Below, piece after piece: positions 1-11,013 of a stretch of DNA of 64,000 nt. Source of the stretch: Haematobia irritans (lineage: Eukaryota > Arthropoda > Insecta > Diptera > Muscidae); assembly GCF_050003625.1 (NCBI RefSeq), contig NC_134400.1, forward strand, positions 57,850,066-57,914,065, given 5' to 3'. Made by a program: the position numbers and the translations under genes. The notes below the pieces were generated by a model. That model had not been told where the DNA came from, ran no database searches, and worked only from the letters and a program-made list of their open reading frames with translations. Positions within the stretch are counted from its first letter, which is position 1. Each line of letters starts with the position of its first letter.

Positions 1-120
1 TTCATCGAAGCAAACTTGTGCTGGTTTATTGTCTGATTTTTGTTTTAAATCCTCTATCCTTTCGTCCGTCCACTGGGTAGTTTTCAATTTCTTATCTTCT
101 TGATGATGCACAACGTCCAT
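1..120 (-). CDS. 5' end of an unidentified protein-coding gene, cut by the window edge
   Basis: Reading leftwards from an ATG at 118-120, the frame stays open for 40 codons to base 1, so only the N-terminus is in the window. It starts MDVVHHQEDKKLKTTQW and continues with a charged, helix-prone stretch rich in D, E and K. No signal peptide or membrane segment is visible. Codon use looks cellular and the frame is not part of any repeat seen elsewhere in the window. The start context is ACAGTATGG. A TTTTCAG about 35 bases upstream could be a splice acceptor for a 5' leader. I do not recognise the family. Forty codons can be open by chance in DNA like this, so confidence is modest. Confidence 0.4.
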   Translation of the reverse strand, partial: MDVVHHQEDKKLKTTQWTDERIEDLKQKSDNKPAQVCFDE

Positions 121-798
121 ACTGTTTTTTGGAGAAGTTACAAAAAGTTTACAGGTTGTGCTGAAAACTTTCTACAGAGTTAAAAGTTTTGTATGGATGC
201 CTCTGTCCTGGCTTTTCTCGCAGTCCATTGGAAATTGTGACAACAAAATAAATAATGAAAGTTTATTGTAGCTCAAAGTATCTGATTAGGGTGTAGAGTT
301 TCTTTCCAGCACATAATGTTTATTCCATGAACAAAAGTGAAGTTACCCAATAGGTCATTAAATCAGGTTGCTAATTTACTTGAAGATTACACACAGCGGA
401 ATAGCTCGTAGAGGGCTCTTTATATGGTATACTCCCACTAAAAAATATTGCTCTAAACACAAAGATTTCCATGACATGTTCCCCTAGCATACACTGAAAA
501 AAATATATACGTGATATTAAGGATTACGCAACCTAAATTGAAGGATGTTAAATTTACAAAATATTAAGGACAAATTTCTATAAAATAATGAAATTTTAAT
601 TAAAATAAGTTTATAATCTTTGCTTCACAAATTTTTGCATTAAATTTAGGACACAAATTTTGTAAATTTGCGTCCCTCCGTTAAAGTCGCATGTCTTTGA
701 ACAAAGCTAATTTTTCTTAAAGTAACACAAGCACATTTTTGATTTAAAGAAATTACCTTAAATTAACTGAAATATTGAAACTTTAGATTTAAGATAAA
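121..798. other. Non-coding A+T-rich DNA with one CACTGAAAAAAA terminus
   Basis: I see no gene here. A TA followed by CACTGAAAAAAA occurs at 490-503, the same end seen on the TA-flanked MITEs further right, but no matching right end is visible. Bases 540-780 are A+T-rich with weak internal similarity. The stretch next to 120 would be the promoter or 5' leader of the partial gene at the left edge. Confidence 0.4.
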
Positions 799-1200
799 CA
801 AGTATATACGGCCGTAAGTTCGGCCAGGCGGAATCTTATGTACCCTCCACCATGGATTGCGTAGAAACTTCTACGAAAGACTGTCATCCACAATCGAATT
901 ACTTGGGTTGTGGTATCTTAAAACTTCTTAACATCGTTTTCTAAATTTGAGTTTTTTATCACCAAAAAATTCGTTTGTTTCAAAATTTTTATTTTTTCAA
1001 TAAAAAAAGTTATTTTTGAACCAAAAACACAGTCCATTTCGTTTATCTCAAACACTGTTCTTTTCTGACTTTAGGAATTTAATAAGACACATTTTAAAGT
1101 TCATAGTAAAAATTTAATATAGTAGAATGTAATATTGAACATTTTTTCGAAATCTTCCGACCATATCTGGAATATATGTAAAAAAAAACTTTGGTTGAAG

Positions 1201-1265
1201 CAGGGATCGAACCCACGACCCTTGGCATGTAAGTCGGACGTAGCAACCACTGCTCCACGGTGCCC
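1201..1265 (-). ncRNA. tRNA-like unit (minus-strand half of the two-tRNA element)
   Basis: Read on the minus strand, an A-box-like TGGAGCAGTGG is followed after normal tRNA spacing by a B-box GGTTCGATCCC. A run of T follows on the same strand just beyond the unit (plus-strand A-run at 1182-1190), which could stop RNA polymerase III. Two diverged copies elsewhere in the window have the same layout. This is therefore repeat-borne and unlikely to be a working tRNA gene. Confidence 0.7.
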
Positions 1266-1378
1266 AACTAAATGTATTTTTCTGTTAAATAAACTTGGTT
1301 TAATCGGCTCGTGGGCTCCGCAAGCTATGCTATATAAATATAACTTATATGGGTAATTGTCTATTGATGACAATAACG

Positions 1379-1448
1379 GCTACATAGCTCAGTGGATAAT
1401 GTGTCGGCTACAACTTGCATGGTCAGCGGTTCGATTCTCCGTCCAGGC
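1379..1448 (+). ncRNA. tRNA-like unit (plus-strand half of the two-tRNA element)
   Basis: The A-box TAGCTCAGTGG matches the tRNA consensus and the B-box is GGTTCGATTCTCC. The unit ends in GTCCAGGCGAAAGG, also seen in copy 2 and, with one change, in copy 3. It transcribes away from the minus-strand unit at 1201-1265. The three copies differ in the anticodon region, which argues against a functional tRNA. Confidence 0.7.
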
Positions 1449-2673
1449 GAAAGGTAAAAAAAATTAAATTTATAAAATCGTATAATTTCTTCTAGATTGT
1501 TTGTATTACAGAAAAAGGTGCTAAGGACTAAAAAAACTTCGTGGAAGTGAGAAAGACGGGAGGGAAAATGGAATTAGCCAGAAAAAAAAATTTTTTTGAG
1601 TTAGTCTTTGTGAAATTGTTTTTACATCCTGCAAAAAAATATACGTTTATCACAAAAAGTATATACTTTTCTTCCAAATAGAATGGAAATATGGGGGTCG
1701 CTTATATGGGGGCTATATAGAATTAAGAACTTAATATGGACCAATTTTTGTGTGATTGGGGATCGATTTATCTGAGGGTTATATATAACTATGGACCGAT
1801 ATGGACCTACTTAGGCATGGTTGTTAACAGCCATATACTAGCACAATGTAGCAAATTTCAACTGACTCGGATGAAATTTGCTCCTCCAAGAGGCTCCAAA
1901 ACCAAATCTCCGGATCGGTTTATATGGGGGCTATATATGATTATGGGCTGATATGGACCACTTTTGGCATGGTTGTTAAATATCATATACTACCACCACG
2001 TACCGAATATCAACCAGATCGGATGAATTTTGCTTCTCCAAAAGGCACCAGAGGTCAAGTCTGGGGATAGGTAATCGGTTTATATGGGGGCTATATATAA
2101 TTATGGACCGATGTGAACCAATTTTTGCATGGTCATTAGAGACCATATACTAACAGCATGTACCAAATTTCAGCTGAATCGGATGAAATTTGCTTCTATT
2201 AGAGGCTTCGCAAGCCAAATCGGGGGATCAGTTTATATGGGGGCTATATGTAATTATGGACCGATGTAGACCAATTTTTGCATGGTTGTTAGAGACCATA
2301 TACTAACACTATGTACTAAATTTCAGCCGGATCGGATGAAATTTGCTTCTCTTAAAGGATCGGCAAGCCAAATTTGGGGGTCCGTTTATATGGGGGCTAT
2401 ACGTAATAGTGGACCGATATGGCCCATTTGCAATATCATCCGACCTACATCAATAACAACTACTTGTGCCAAGTTTCAAGTCGATAGCTTGTTTCGTTCG
2501 GAAGTTAGCGCGATTTCAACAGACGGACGGACGGACGGACATGCTCAGATCGACTCAGAATTTCACCACGACCCAGAATATATATACTTTATGGGGTCTT
2601 AGTGCAATATTTCGAAGTGTTACAAACAGAATGACAAAGTTAATATATCCCCATCCTATGGTGGAGGGTATAA

Positions 2674-4560
2674 TATTAACTATCTTTTTAACTACAAAAA
2701 ATTTTTAAACTAAAGTTAACTTGGTTTTAATATATCCGAAACAATTATTAAGCATTAGTGCAATCGTCTTTAATTTCAATGACTATTTATAATTTGAAAC
2801 CAGAGGAGATGTCTTTCATTTAAAACCATAGGAGACGTCTTTCAACACATTATAGTAAAGACGGCATTTATTTAAAACAGAGATATTGGTAATGTCAAAT
2901 GTCGTGGAACGGTTGATCCATCTATCGATCTTGATTCCCTTAACGAAACGTTTTCAACCTTCCCAATTTCTTGTGCGGATCTATAATATTATGATACACC
3001 GAATGCTCCAATGGAATAACCATTGAATGTGTAAATCGTTTTGATGTCCTCGGCATCCATATTTCTGCCATATTTATCGAAAGTATTCGAACACATATTG
3101 CATGGACAAATCACATCACACGTCAGCCGCAATAATCTTCTATTGGATCGACAATCTGGGTTTAGGGCTTGTGATGTCCAATTTTCTGTTATGTAATTTT
3201 TTGCTTTATGATGATAAAGTTTCGTAAATTAGGATCAAACCTTGTTCCCTTTCTGGACTGGGATCGTATTCAAGTTGGACTAAAATTAAGATAAATAATT
3301 TGCCCAATGTAGACGAGGGGAGCCATTGCACTCCAGCTAACAGTCGGGTGGGGGGGTTCAAGTCCCATTGAGCACAATTGAATACTAATCCGGACATAAC
3401 TAAAACTTTTATTTTAGACTCCCGAGTACACCGATCAATAACTAAAAAAATACATTAAATGGATTTAATCTAACCTTAATCAAATTTCCCTTAAAGATTA
3501 GACAATGAAATCTAACAATCAAACAAGTCAAACAACCAGATTTATCCTCGACAAAACTCCAGGTGTTGTTGGAGCTTCGAACATCTAAACCTTCCCTGCC
3601 GTGATCTTAAATTGTAATGAAATTTCTTAAGATCCCATCATCAACCCTTACATCCCAAATTTCCTACATCACCCACGTAAGAGAATTTTATTCCATGATT
3701 TCTATCCGTTAGAATTCAATATTTACTTCAGAAATCAACATACACACATTTGTAATTATAGCTAATTGTAAATCTATTCAACATAAATGCGACATTTCAT
3801 ATCGACTAATCATAATGGAAATTCTTAAAACCTGTTTGATGACACAAGTTAGATCAAACAAAATTATTCAACAAAGAAATTTGAAAACTCAAAAATCTGA
3901 AATTACAAGATACATTACAACAACTCTCTAAAAGTTGGTTCTGCCTGCTTCACACGAAGACAGTATGTAAAAGGAAAGAAAACAGAATTAGAACATTCTC
4001 ACTTAAATATTATAGCCTGTTGTTTCTGACTAACCCTATGTATTATTTCAAAACGATTTATATTATTGTTTTTTTCTAGCTACCTTATAATACACTGAAA
4101 AAACAGTGAACCCTTTTCCATTGCAAAATGAACTAAACTGTAGTAATATTGACCATGATTTAGCCCTTAAGATTTTTTTCAACTTGTCTAGTTTATAATT
4201 CTCTTAAATTTTAGTTAATCTATAACATTGTATTTTAGTTAATTTTTACAACACCATAAGATTTATATACCCCTACCAAGTTAAAAAGTCAGTATTATTT
4301 TGGTTTACCTGCTTATTTTTTGGGAAACCCGATAATAAAAAGTGGTTAACAGTCTCCTTAAAATGTCGACGACTAAACTATTTTTAAATCAATCATTCCA
4401 CAGTACAGAGAAATTAAATAATTAAAGGAACAACAACCCGTTTTACTAATATGAAAATTTTCATACATTAAAATTCAACTTTCTTTAAGCAAAAGTACTT
4501 TATTATAAAAACTTATGATGAGAGTTCTTAATACAATGTTTTTGTGAATAAAAATTATGA
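2674..4560. other. No recognisable gene; decayed repeat debris
   Basis: Bases 3030-3110 on the plus strand can be read as a short peptide (FDVLGIHIS) resembling the region after the RT catalytic core in LINEs, but the frame is not maintained, so this is at best a degraded fragment. At 3340-3370, GGGGGGTTCAAGTCCCA resembles a tRNA B-box. A TA-CACTGAAAAAACAGTG terminus occurs at 4091-4107. I recognise nothing else. Confidence 0.3.
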
Positions 4561-4579
4561 CCACGTGGAACAAGAAAGT

Positions 4580-5734
4580 AGTTTATTTTAACTCGCTATT
4601 TGGACATTTTGACTTTTCATTAGTTTTTTATTCATCGTTAGTATATTCACATATCTTGCTGAAAAAAATGGAAGGAATAATGAAAATTGTTAAAAATTAA
4701 CATGTAATAAAATATAATTTTTAATCTCTTTAAATTAGCTTGTAACTTACCATATTTGGGGGCATTATATTAAATGGTGTAAGGAATTCAACTTTTCTTA
4801 GATAAACGTACCTCATAAAGTTTGTACCTGAAACAATTAGAGAAATAATGAATTAAGTAATATATTAACTCATAAAACTGTGTTGTTATCGATGTGAAGA
4901 ACATAATACAATAAATATTCTTCTCAAAAGAAAGCCAAAGTTTTAATATAAAACTTAACAATTCTCTATTAAATTGTACGCTGAGGTTAAAAAGTTATCG
5001 AAATTCATTTGGGATACTCTGAAATTAAATATTTATTTTTTACATTAAATAGAAAATATTAAATTGGTTTCCAAAAAATCTAATTAAAGAAATAATATGC
5101 ATAAAAAAACTAAATATTATGGTTAAAGAAAGCTTACCAATTCATAAAAATGTTTCCAAATTGTTATTCTGAAATTAATTTTTTTTATATTAAAAATATT
5201 AAATTGGTTTCCAAAAATATTTGATTAAAGTAATATTAAAATAAGGTATTAAAAACGTAAATATTCTAGTGAAAAGAAAGCCAATTTTTAAAAGAAAACT
5301 TACCACTTCTTTATTAAATTATACGCTGAGGAGAAATATAAAAATTTGCCCGAATCCATTTGGGTTGCTCTTAAATTAAATATTTTTTTACAACAAAGAA
5401 AAACATGAAACTGGCTTAAAAAAATAATAATAATAATTAGCAATTAATAATATACATAAAGACTATTATTTTTTAAAAGAAAACCACATTGAAAAAAGAA
5501 CATTTATCTATTTATGATTAAACTATACGCTGAGGTGTAACAAACAATTTTCCAAATTCATCTGGAGTTACTCTGAAATTGAATATTTAGTTTTTACATT
5601 GAATAATAAAAATTAAATTAGTTAAAACAATTTCAATATACTTTCCATTTCAGCATTTTTTCCTAAATATTGAACATTCTTAATAACTTTTTTCTAAGCT
5701 ACCGATCATCACTTCGCCATCGTACATCTCATCG
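4580..5734 (-). CDS. Candidate 3' end of a host gene: three small exons
   Basis: Exon a (5734-5688) follows an acceptor ending TATTTTAG and encodes DEMYDGEVMIGSLEK plus one leftover base before a GTTATT donor. Exon b (4827-4751) follows TCTCTAATTGTTTCAG. Its first two bases complete the split codon (AGT), 25 further codons are open, and it ends at a consensus GTAAGT donor. After a 92-base intron, exon c starts at 4658 behind CCTTCCATTTTTTTCAG, reads Gln-Asp-Met and stops (TGA, 4649-4647). AATAAA follows at 4632-4627 and again at 4587-4582. Phases agree across both junctions. I do not recognise the peptide. With exons this short chance remains possible, so this is a gene prediction and not an identification. 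Confidence 0.35.
4960..5572 (-). repeat. Array of four diverged mini-exon-like repeats
   Basis: Four related blocks lie inside the intron between candidate exons a and b: 5018-4960, 5168-5138, 5369-5304 and 5572 to about 5505. On the minus strand each follows an acceptor near TTTAATTTCAG (TTTAAG in the third). Each ends near a donor: GTTAAG, GTAAGC, GTAAGT, and a decayed ATAAAT in the fourth. Three share CCTCAGCGTA. Spliced between exons a and b, none keeps the frame open, so they would act as stop-containing exons if used. Confidence 0.45.
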
Positions 5735-6805
5735 CTAAAATATTAATAACTTTCATTTCATTCATTTAATAAACAAACACCAATATATGTCAAAAAAAAA
5801 AAAAAAAAAATATTCCATACCTTTATATTCCCTTGTTACATACTTGCTAAAAAGATGCAACAGCCCACGCCAACGCCAACTATATAACTGAAGCATGCCA
5901 AACAAAACCAAGCAAAACCAAAACATTCCTACAACAACAAAAACACATGTGCCTTCATTGAAAACAACACCTCATCCAGACAAATAAACCATTCACCAAT
6001 AATAAACACACACACAAACCACTGAAAGAACAAAAACAACCCCACGCTCAGATATACACAACATCCCCATCACTCGCTACCATTTCTCATTATTACATTG
6101 CATGCTCTCACTCTCAAAAAACAATTCAAGTAACATCATCTTTACATTAAACATATTCCACTTTGACGAGAAAGATCTCTGTACTATGCATTAGTTAATC
6201 GCATCTGTCCACAATTTACTCTAAAAACAATACTCTTAAATGCATATCAGTATAAGAACGATGAAACGTTTAACTTAAAATTAGCAAAAACTTCATGAAA
6301 TGATATCTACCCATTTTTGACGAAAATGTCTATAAATTTAATTACATGTGAACTAAAAATATTTCATTGGGGAATTTTTTACCAACAATTAGAAACCATA
6401 GGAATTGTCAGTAAGAATTTGCTATCCACTTTCAAGTTCATTTTTCGTAAAAAAATATTTTCTCATACAAAAAAATCTTATGGTAAATTGCACTTATTAT
6501 TTAGAAAATACTTTACATTTCACAAGTAGTTTTATAGCATGACAAACGAATTTTTAACTACCAGTTAAGAAATTTTTTAAGGAAATTTCCATCGTATTTT
6601 GTAGGCCATGAACTAAACGATTGCTACTTAGAATTTGTAAAATTTCCTTTCGAGTAGTTAATTTTCGTTGAAGATACGAAAAATGAACTAAAATTCTGGA
6701 AAATTCTTGTAATAAATTATTGTAAAAATCTTCTTAAATTTACGAGACACTTTTTTTCTGTGTAGGCAAATAGTTGTTATAGAGAGTGTAAAAAGATCAA
6801 AAAAA
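5735..6805. other. Intron-like or intergenic DNA with strand-asymmetric composition
   Basis: No gene is seen. From 5870 to 6180 the plus strand is rich in A and C (CAACAACAAAAAC-type runs), so the minus strand is pyrimidine-poor, as in some fly introns. A poly(A) run lies at 5793-5810. Bases 6300-6765 look like an old repeat ending in TTTTTTTCTGTGTA. The 70-codon frame at 6317-6529 has no recognisable features. Confidence 0.3.
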
Positions 6806-7065
6806 ACAAGTATATACGGCCGTAAGTTCGGCCAGGCCGAATCTTATGTACCCTCCACCATGGATTGCGTAGGAACTTCTACTAAAGGCTGTCATCCACA
6901 AACGAATTACTTGGGTTGCGATAACACTTGCCGATGGCAAGGTATCGTAAAACTTTTTAACACTGTCTGCTAAATTGTAAGTTAGTCCATAAGGGGTATA
7001 TATTAAACAAAAAAAAAAGGCCGATTAAATACGTATATAATTCAGTTTGACAAAATTTTCTATAG

Positions 7066-7512
7066 AAATAAAATTTTGACAAAATTTTCTATAGAAATAA
7101 AAACTTGACAAAATTTTCTATAGAAATAAAATGTTGACAAAATTTTCTATGGAAGTAAAATGTTGACAAAATTTTCTATAGCAATAAAATTTTGACAAAA
7201 TTTTCTATAGCAATAAAATTTTGACAAAATTTTCTATAGAAATAAAATGTTGACAAAATTTTCTATAGAAATAAAATGTTGACAAAACGTTCTATAGAAA
7301 TAAAATGTTGACAAAATTGTCTATAGAAATAAAATGTTGACAAAATGTTCTACAGAAATAAATTTTTTACAAAATTTTCTATAGAAATAAAATTTTGACA
7401 AAATTTTCTATGGAAATAAAATGTTGACAAACATTGCTATAGAAATAAACTTTTTACAAAACTTTCTATAGAAATGAAATTTTGACAAAACTTTCTATAG
7501 TAATAAAATTTA
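7066..7512 (+). repeat. 29-bp minisatellite, HER-1 copy B
   Basis: Tandem units with the core GACAAAATTTTCTATAG start 29 bases apart (for example 7081, 7110, 7139). Units differ mainly between AAATTTTGAC and AAATGTTGAC. There are no unique spacers, so this is not a CRISPR array. The same minisatellite occupies the same position in HER-1 copies C, E and F. Confidence 0.9.
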
Positions 7513-7514
7513 AC

Positions 7515-8400
7515 AATTTTTACATGGCTGTTAGAGGCCATATACTAACGAAATGTACCAAATTTCAACCGCATCGGATGACTTTTGCTCCTCCAAGAGG
7601 CTCCGGAGGTCAAATCTGGGGATCGGTTTATATGGGAGCTATATATAATTATGGACCGATATGGACCAATTTTTGCATGGTTGTTAGAGACCATATACTA
7701 ACACCACGTACTAAATTTCAATTGGATCGAATGAATTTTGCTCATCCAAGAGGCTCCAGAGTTCAAATCTGGGGATCGGTTTATATGGGAGCTATATATA
7801 ATTATGGACCGATATGGACCAATTTTTGCATGCTTGTTAGAGACCGTATACTAACATCAGGTACCCAATTTCAAACGGATCGGATGAATTTTGCCCCTCC
7901 AAGAGGCTCCGGAGGTCAAATCTGGGGATCGGTTTATATGGGAGCTATATATAATTATGGACCAGTTTTTGCATGGTTGTTAGAGACCATATACTAACAC
8001 CACGTACCAAATTTCAATCGGGTAGGATGAAGTTTGCTCCTCCAAGAGGCTCCGGAGGTCAAATCTGGGGATCGGTTTATATGGGAGCTATATATATTTA
8101 TGGACCGATATGGACCAGTTTTTGCATGGTTGTTAGAGACCGTATACTAAAATCAGGTACCAAATTTCAACCGGATCGGATGAATTTTGCCCCTCCAAGA
8201 GGCTCCGGAGGTCAAATCTGGGGATCGGTTTATATGGGGGCTATATATAATTATGGACCGATATGGACCAATTTTTGCATGGTTGTTAGAGACCGTATAC
8301 TTAGACCACGTACCAAATTTCAAACGGATCGGATGAATTTTGCTGCTCCGGAAGGCTCCGCAAGCCAAATTTGGGGATCGGTTTATATGGGGGCTATACG
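7515..8400 (+). repeat. 153-bp tandem array, HER-1 copy B
   Basis: The marker GATCGGTTTATATGGG begins at 7621, 7774, 7927, 8070, 8223 and 8376, giving steps of 153, 153, 143, 153 and 153 bp. The short step reflects loss of about 10 bp after TTATGGACC. Since 153 is 51 codons, each unit reads as the same 51-residue stretch starting MVVRDHIL. That accounts for the two 171-codon frames (7482-7997 and 7973-8488). The opposite strand is partly open too. Confidence 0.9.
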
Positions 8401-8690
8401 TAAACGTGGGCCGATATGGCCCATTTTCAATACCATCCGACCTACATCAATAACAACTACTTGTGCCAAGTTTCAAGTCGATAGCTAGTTTCGTTCGGAA
8501 GTTAGCGTGATTTCCACAGACGGACGGACAGCCGGACAGACGGACAGACGGACGGACATGCTTAGATCGACTCAGAATTTCACCACGACCCAGAATATAT
8601 ATACTTTATGGGGTCTTAGAGCAATATTTCGATGTGTTACAAACGGAATGACAAAGTTAATATACCCCCATCCTATGGTGGAGGATATAA

Positions 8691-10953
8691 AAAGTATATA
8701 CGGCCGTAAGTTCGGCCAGGCCGAAGCTTATGTACCCTCCATCATGGATTGCGTAGAAACTTCTTCTAAACACTGCCATCCACAATCGAATTACTTAAGT
8801 TGCGGTAACGCTTGCCGATGGCAAGGTATCTTACAACCTCCTAACACCATCTTCTAAATTGTATGTAAGTCCATACGTGGTATATATTAAATCAAAAAAG
8901 ATCGATCCAATACGTATATAATTCAGTTTGACAAAGTAGAGATAAAATTTTGACAAAATTTTCTACAGAAATAAAATTTTAACAAAATTTTCTAAGAAAT
9001 AAAATTTTCACAAAATTTTCTATAGAAATAAAAACATTGACAAAATTTTCTATAGAAAGAAAATTTTGACAAAAATTTCTACAGAAATAAAATTTTAACA
9101 AAATTTTCTATAGAAATAAACTTTTGACAAAATTTTCTATAGAAATAAAATCTTGGTAGATTATTTTTGGCTCGAGTGGCAACCATGATTGCGAACCGAA
9201 TAAAATTTGAACAAAATTTTCTATAGAAATAAAATTTTGACAATGATGAAAATTTTATTATGAACCGACTAAAATTTTAACAAAATTTTCTCTAGAAATA
9301 AAATTTTATATGGACCAATTTTTGTGTGATTGGACCAATTTTGGTATGGTTGTTAGCGACCATATACTAACACCACGTGCCTAATTTGAACCGGATCGGA
9401 TGAATTTTGCTCCTCCAAGAGGCTCCGGAGGTCAAATCTGGAGAATGTTTTATATGGGGGCCATATATAATTATGGACCGATATGGACCAATTCTGGCAC
9501 GGTTGTTAAAGATCATATACTAACACCATGTTCCAAATTACAACCGGATTGGGTGAAATTTGCTTCTCTTGGAGACTTCGCAAGCCAAATCTGGGGATCG
9601 GTTTATATGGGGGCTATATATAATTATGAACCGATGTGGACCAATTTTTGCATGGTTGTTAGAGACCATATACCAATATCATGTACCAAATTTCAGGCGG
9701 ATCGGATGAAATTTACTTCTCTTTGAGGCTCCGCAACTCAAATCTGGGGATCGGTTTATATGGGCGCCATATATAATTATGAACCGATGTGGACCAATTT
9801 TTGCATGGTTGTTAGAGACCATATACCAATATCATGTACCAAATTTCAGGCGGATCGGATGAAATTTACTTCTCTTTGAGGCTCCGCAACTCAAATCTGG
9901 GGATCGGTTTATATGGGCGCCATATATAATTATGGACCTATGTGGACCAATTTTTGCACGGTTGTTAGAGACCATATACCAATACCATGTACCAAATTTC
10001 AGCCGGATCGGATGCAATTTGCTCCTCTTTGAGGCTCCGCAAGCCAAATCTAGGGATCGGTTTATATGGGGTCTATATATAATTAAGGACCGATGTGGAC
10101 CAATTTTTGCATGATTATTAGAGACCATATATCAACACCATGTACCAAATTTCAGCCAGATCGGATGAAATATGCTTCTCTTAGAGGCTCCACAAGCCAA
10201 ATCTGGGGATCGGTTTATATGGGGGCTATATTATAATTATGGACCGATATGGACCAATTTTTGCATGGTTGTTAGAGACCATATACCAACATCATGTACC
10301 GAATTTCAGCCGGATCGGATGAAATTTTGTTCTCTTTGAGGCTCCGCAAGCCAAATCTGGGGATCGGTTTATATGGGGGCTATATATAATTATGGACCGA
10401 TGTGAACCAATTTTTGCATGGTTGTTAGAGACCATATACCAACACCATGTACCGAATTTCAGCCGGATCGGATGAAATTTGCTTCTCTTTTAGGCTCCGC
10501 AAATCAAATCTGGGGATCGGTTTATATGGGGGCTATATATAATTATGGACCGATGTGGACCAATTTTTGCATGGTTGTTAGAGACCATATACCAAATTTC
10601 AGCCGGATCGGATGAAATATGCTTCTGCTAGAGGCTCCACAAGCCAAATCTGAGGGTCCCTTTATATGGGGGCTATACGTAAAAGTGGACCGATATGGCC
10701 CAGTTGCAATACCATCCGACCTACATCGATAACAACTACTTGTGCCAAGTTTCAAGTCGATAGCTTGTTTCGTTCGGAAGTTAGCGTGATTTCAACAGAC
10801 GGACGGACGGACGGACGGACATGCTTAGATCGACTCAGAATTTCACCACGACCCACAATATATATACTTTATGGGGTCTTAGAGCAATATTTCGATGTGT
10901 TACAAACGGAATGACAAAGTTAATATACCCCCATCCTATGATGGAGGTTATAA
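8691..10953 (+). mobile_element. HER-1 copy C, longest array
   Basis: The head starts at once after the tail of copy B (GGATATAAAAAGTATATACG). The 29-bp minisatellite spans about 8935-9310 with interruptions. At least eight 153-bp-type units follow to about 10690, two of them (from about 9600 and 9750) nearly identical. The end has the last unit, a (GGAC)n tract at 10798-10820, the ATCGACTCAG block and the tail at 10933-10953. Frames at 9400-9726, 9832-10128 and 10418-10914 are array translations. Confidence 0.88.
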
Positions 10954-11013
10954 AAATATATATTATGTTTTACAGGTAGACCCTGAGTTAAATTAGTTTT
11001 TCGCAAAAAAAAA

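Larger units (their letters stand above)
955..1640 (+). mobile_element. Fragment of the two-tRNA composite element (copy 1)
   Basis: This segment matches the inner part of the elements at 26704-30356 and 54585-56381. It holds two tRNA-like units pointing away from each other (minus strand 1201-1265, plus strand 1379-1448), a shared spacer and the block GTATTACAGAAAAAGGTGC. Both outer ends are missing. It sits where intact HER-1 copies have the sequence after TTCTAAATT, so it interrupted copy A or was joined to it by a deletion. Confidence 0.75.
799..2673 (+). mobile_element. HER-1 copy A (hairpin-ended repeat), interrupted by a two-tRNA element fragment
   Basis: The head at 799 reads CAAGTATATACGGCCGTAAG. 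It is followed by a near-copy of the hairpin TTCGGCCAGGCCGAA (one base altered here) and TACCCTCCACCATGG. The frame then breaks at about 950, where a tRNA-like element is inserted. HER sequence resumes at about 1680 with tandem 153-bp-type units up to about 2400. The end has a (GGAC)n tract at 2520-2540, the block ATCGACTCAGAATTTCACC and the tail CCTATGGTGGAGGGTATAA at 2654-2673. The open frames at 1736-1951 and 2282-2708 are translations of this array and not genes. Confidence 0.85.
6806..8690 (+). mobile_element. HER-1 copy B, nearly complete
   Basis: Order from left: head (CAAGTATATACGGCCGTAAG, hairpin TTCGGCCAGGCCGAA, TACCCTCCACCATGG), a leader containing ACTTGCCGATGGCAAGGT, the 29-bp minisatellite (7066-7512), the 153-bp array (7515-8400), the conserved last unit ending TTAGCGTGATTTCCAC, a GGAC-rich tract, the ATCGACTCAG block and the tail CCTATGGTGGAGGATATAA. 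No RT, transposase or Rep/helicase is encoded. It joins the next copy head-to-tail at 8690. Confidence 0.9.

Noticed and set aside
1101..1373. 90-codon minus-strand frame (and a 73-codon plus-strand frame) across the tRNA-like units
   Set aside because: Both cross the tRNA-like units of a repeat; the other two copies do not keep the frames.
1379..1448. Functional nuclear tRNA gene
   Set aside because: Repeat-borne in three copies, anticodon region variable, acceptor-stem pairing poor; SINE-like origin is more likely.
6317..6529. 70-codon plus-strand gene
   Set aside because: Lys/Phe-rich chance frame in A+T-rich repeat DNA, with no recognisable domain.
7066..7512. CRISPR-like array of regularly spaced short repeats
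   Set aside because: Units are contiguous 29-bp tandem copies with no unique spacers and no cas genes; the DNA is eukaryotic.
7482..8488. Two 171-codon open frames read as genes
   Set aside because: They are translations of the 153-bp HER-1 array (51 codons per unit). The same peptide repeats in every HER-1 copy in the window, and the opposite strand is also partly open.
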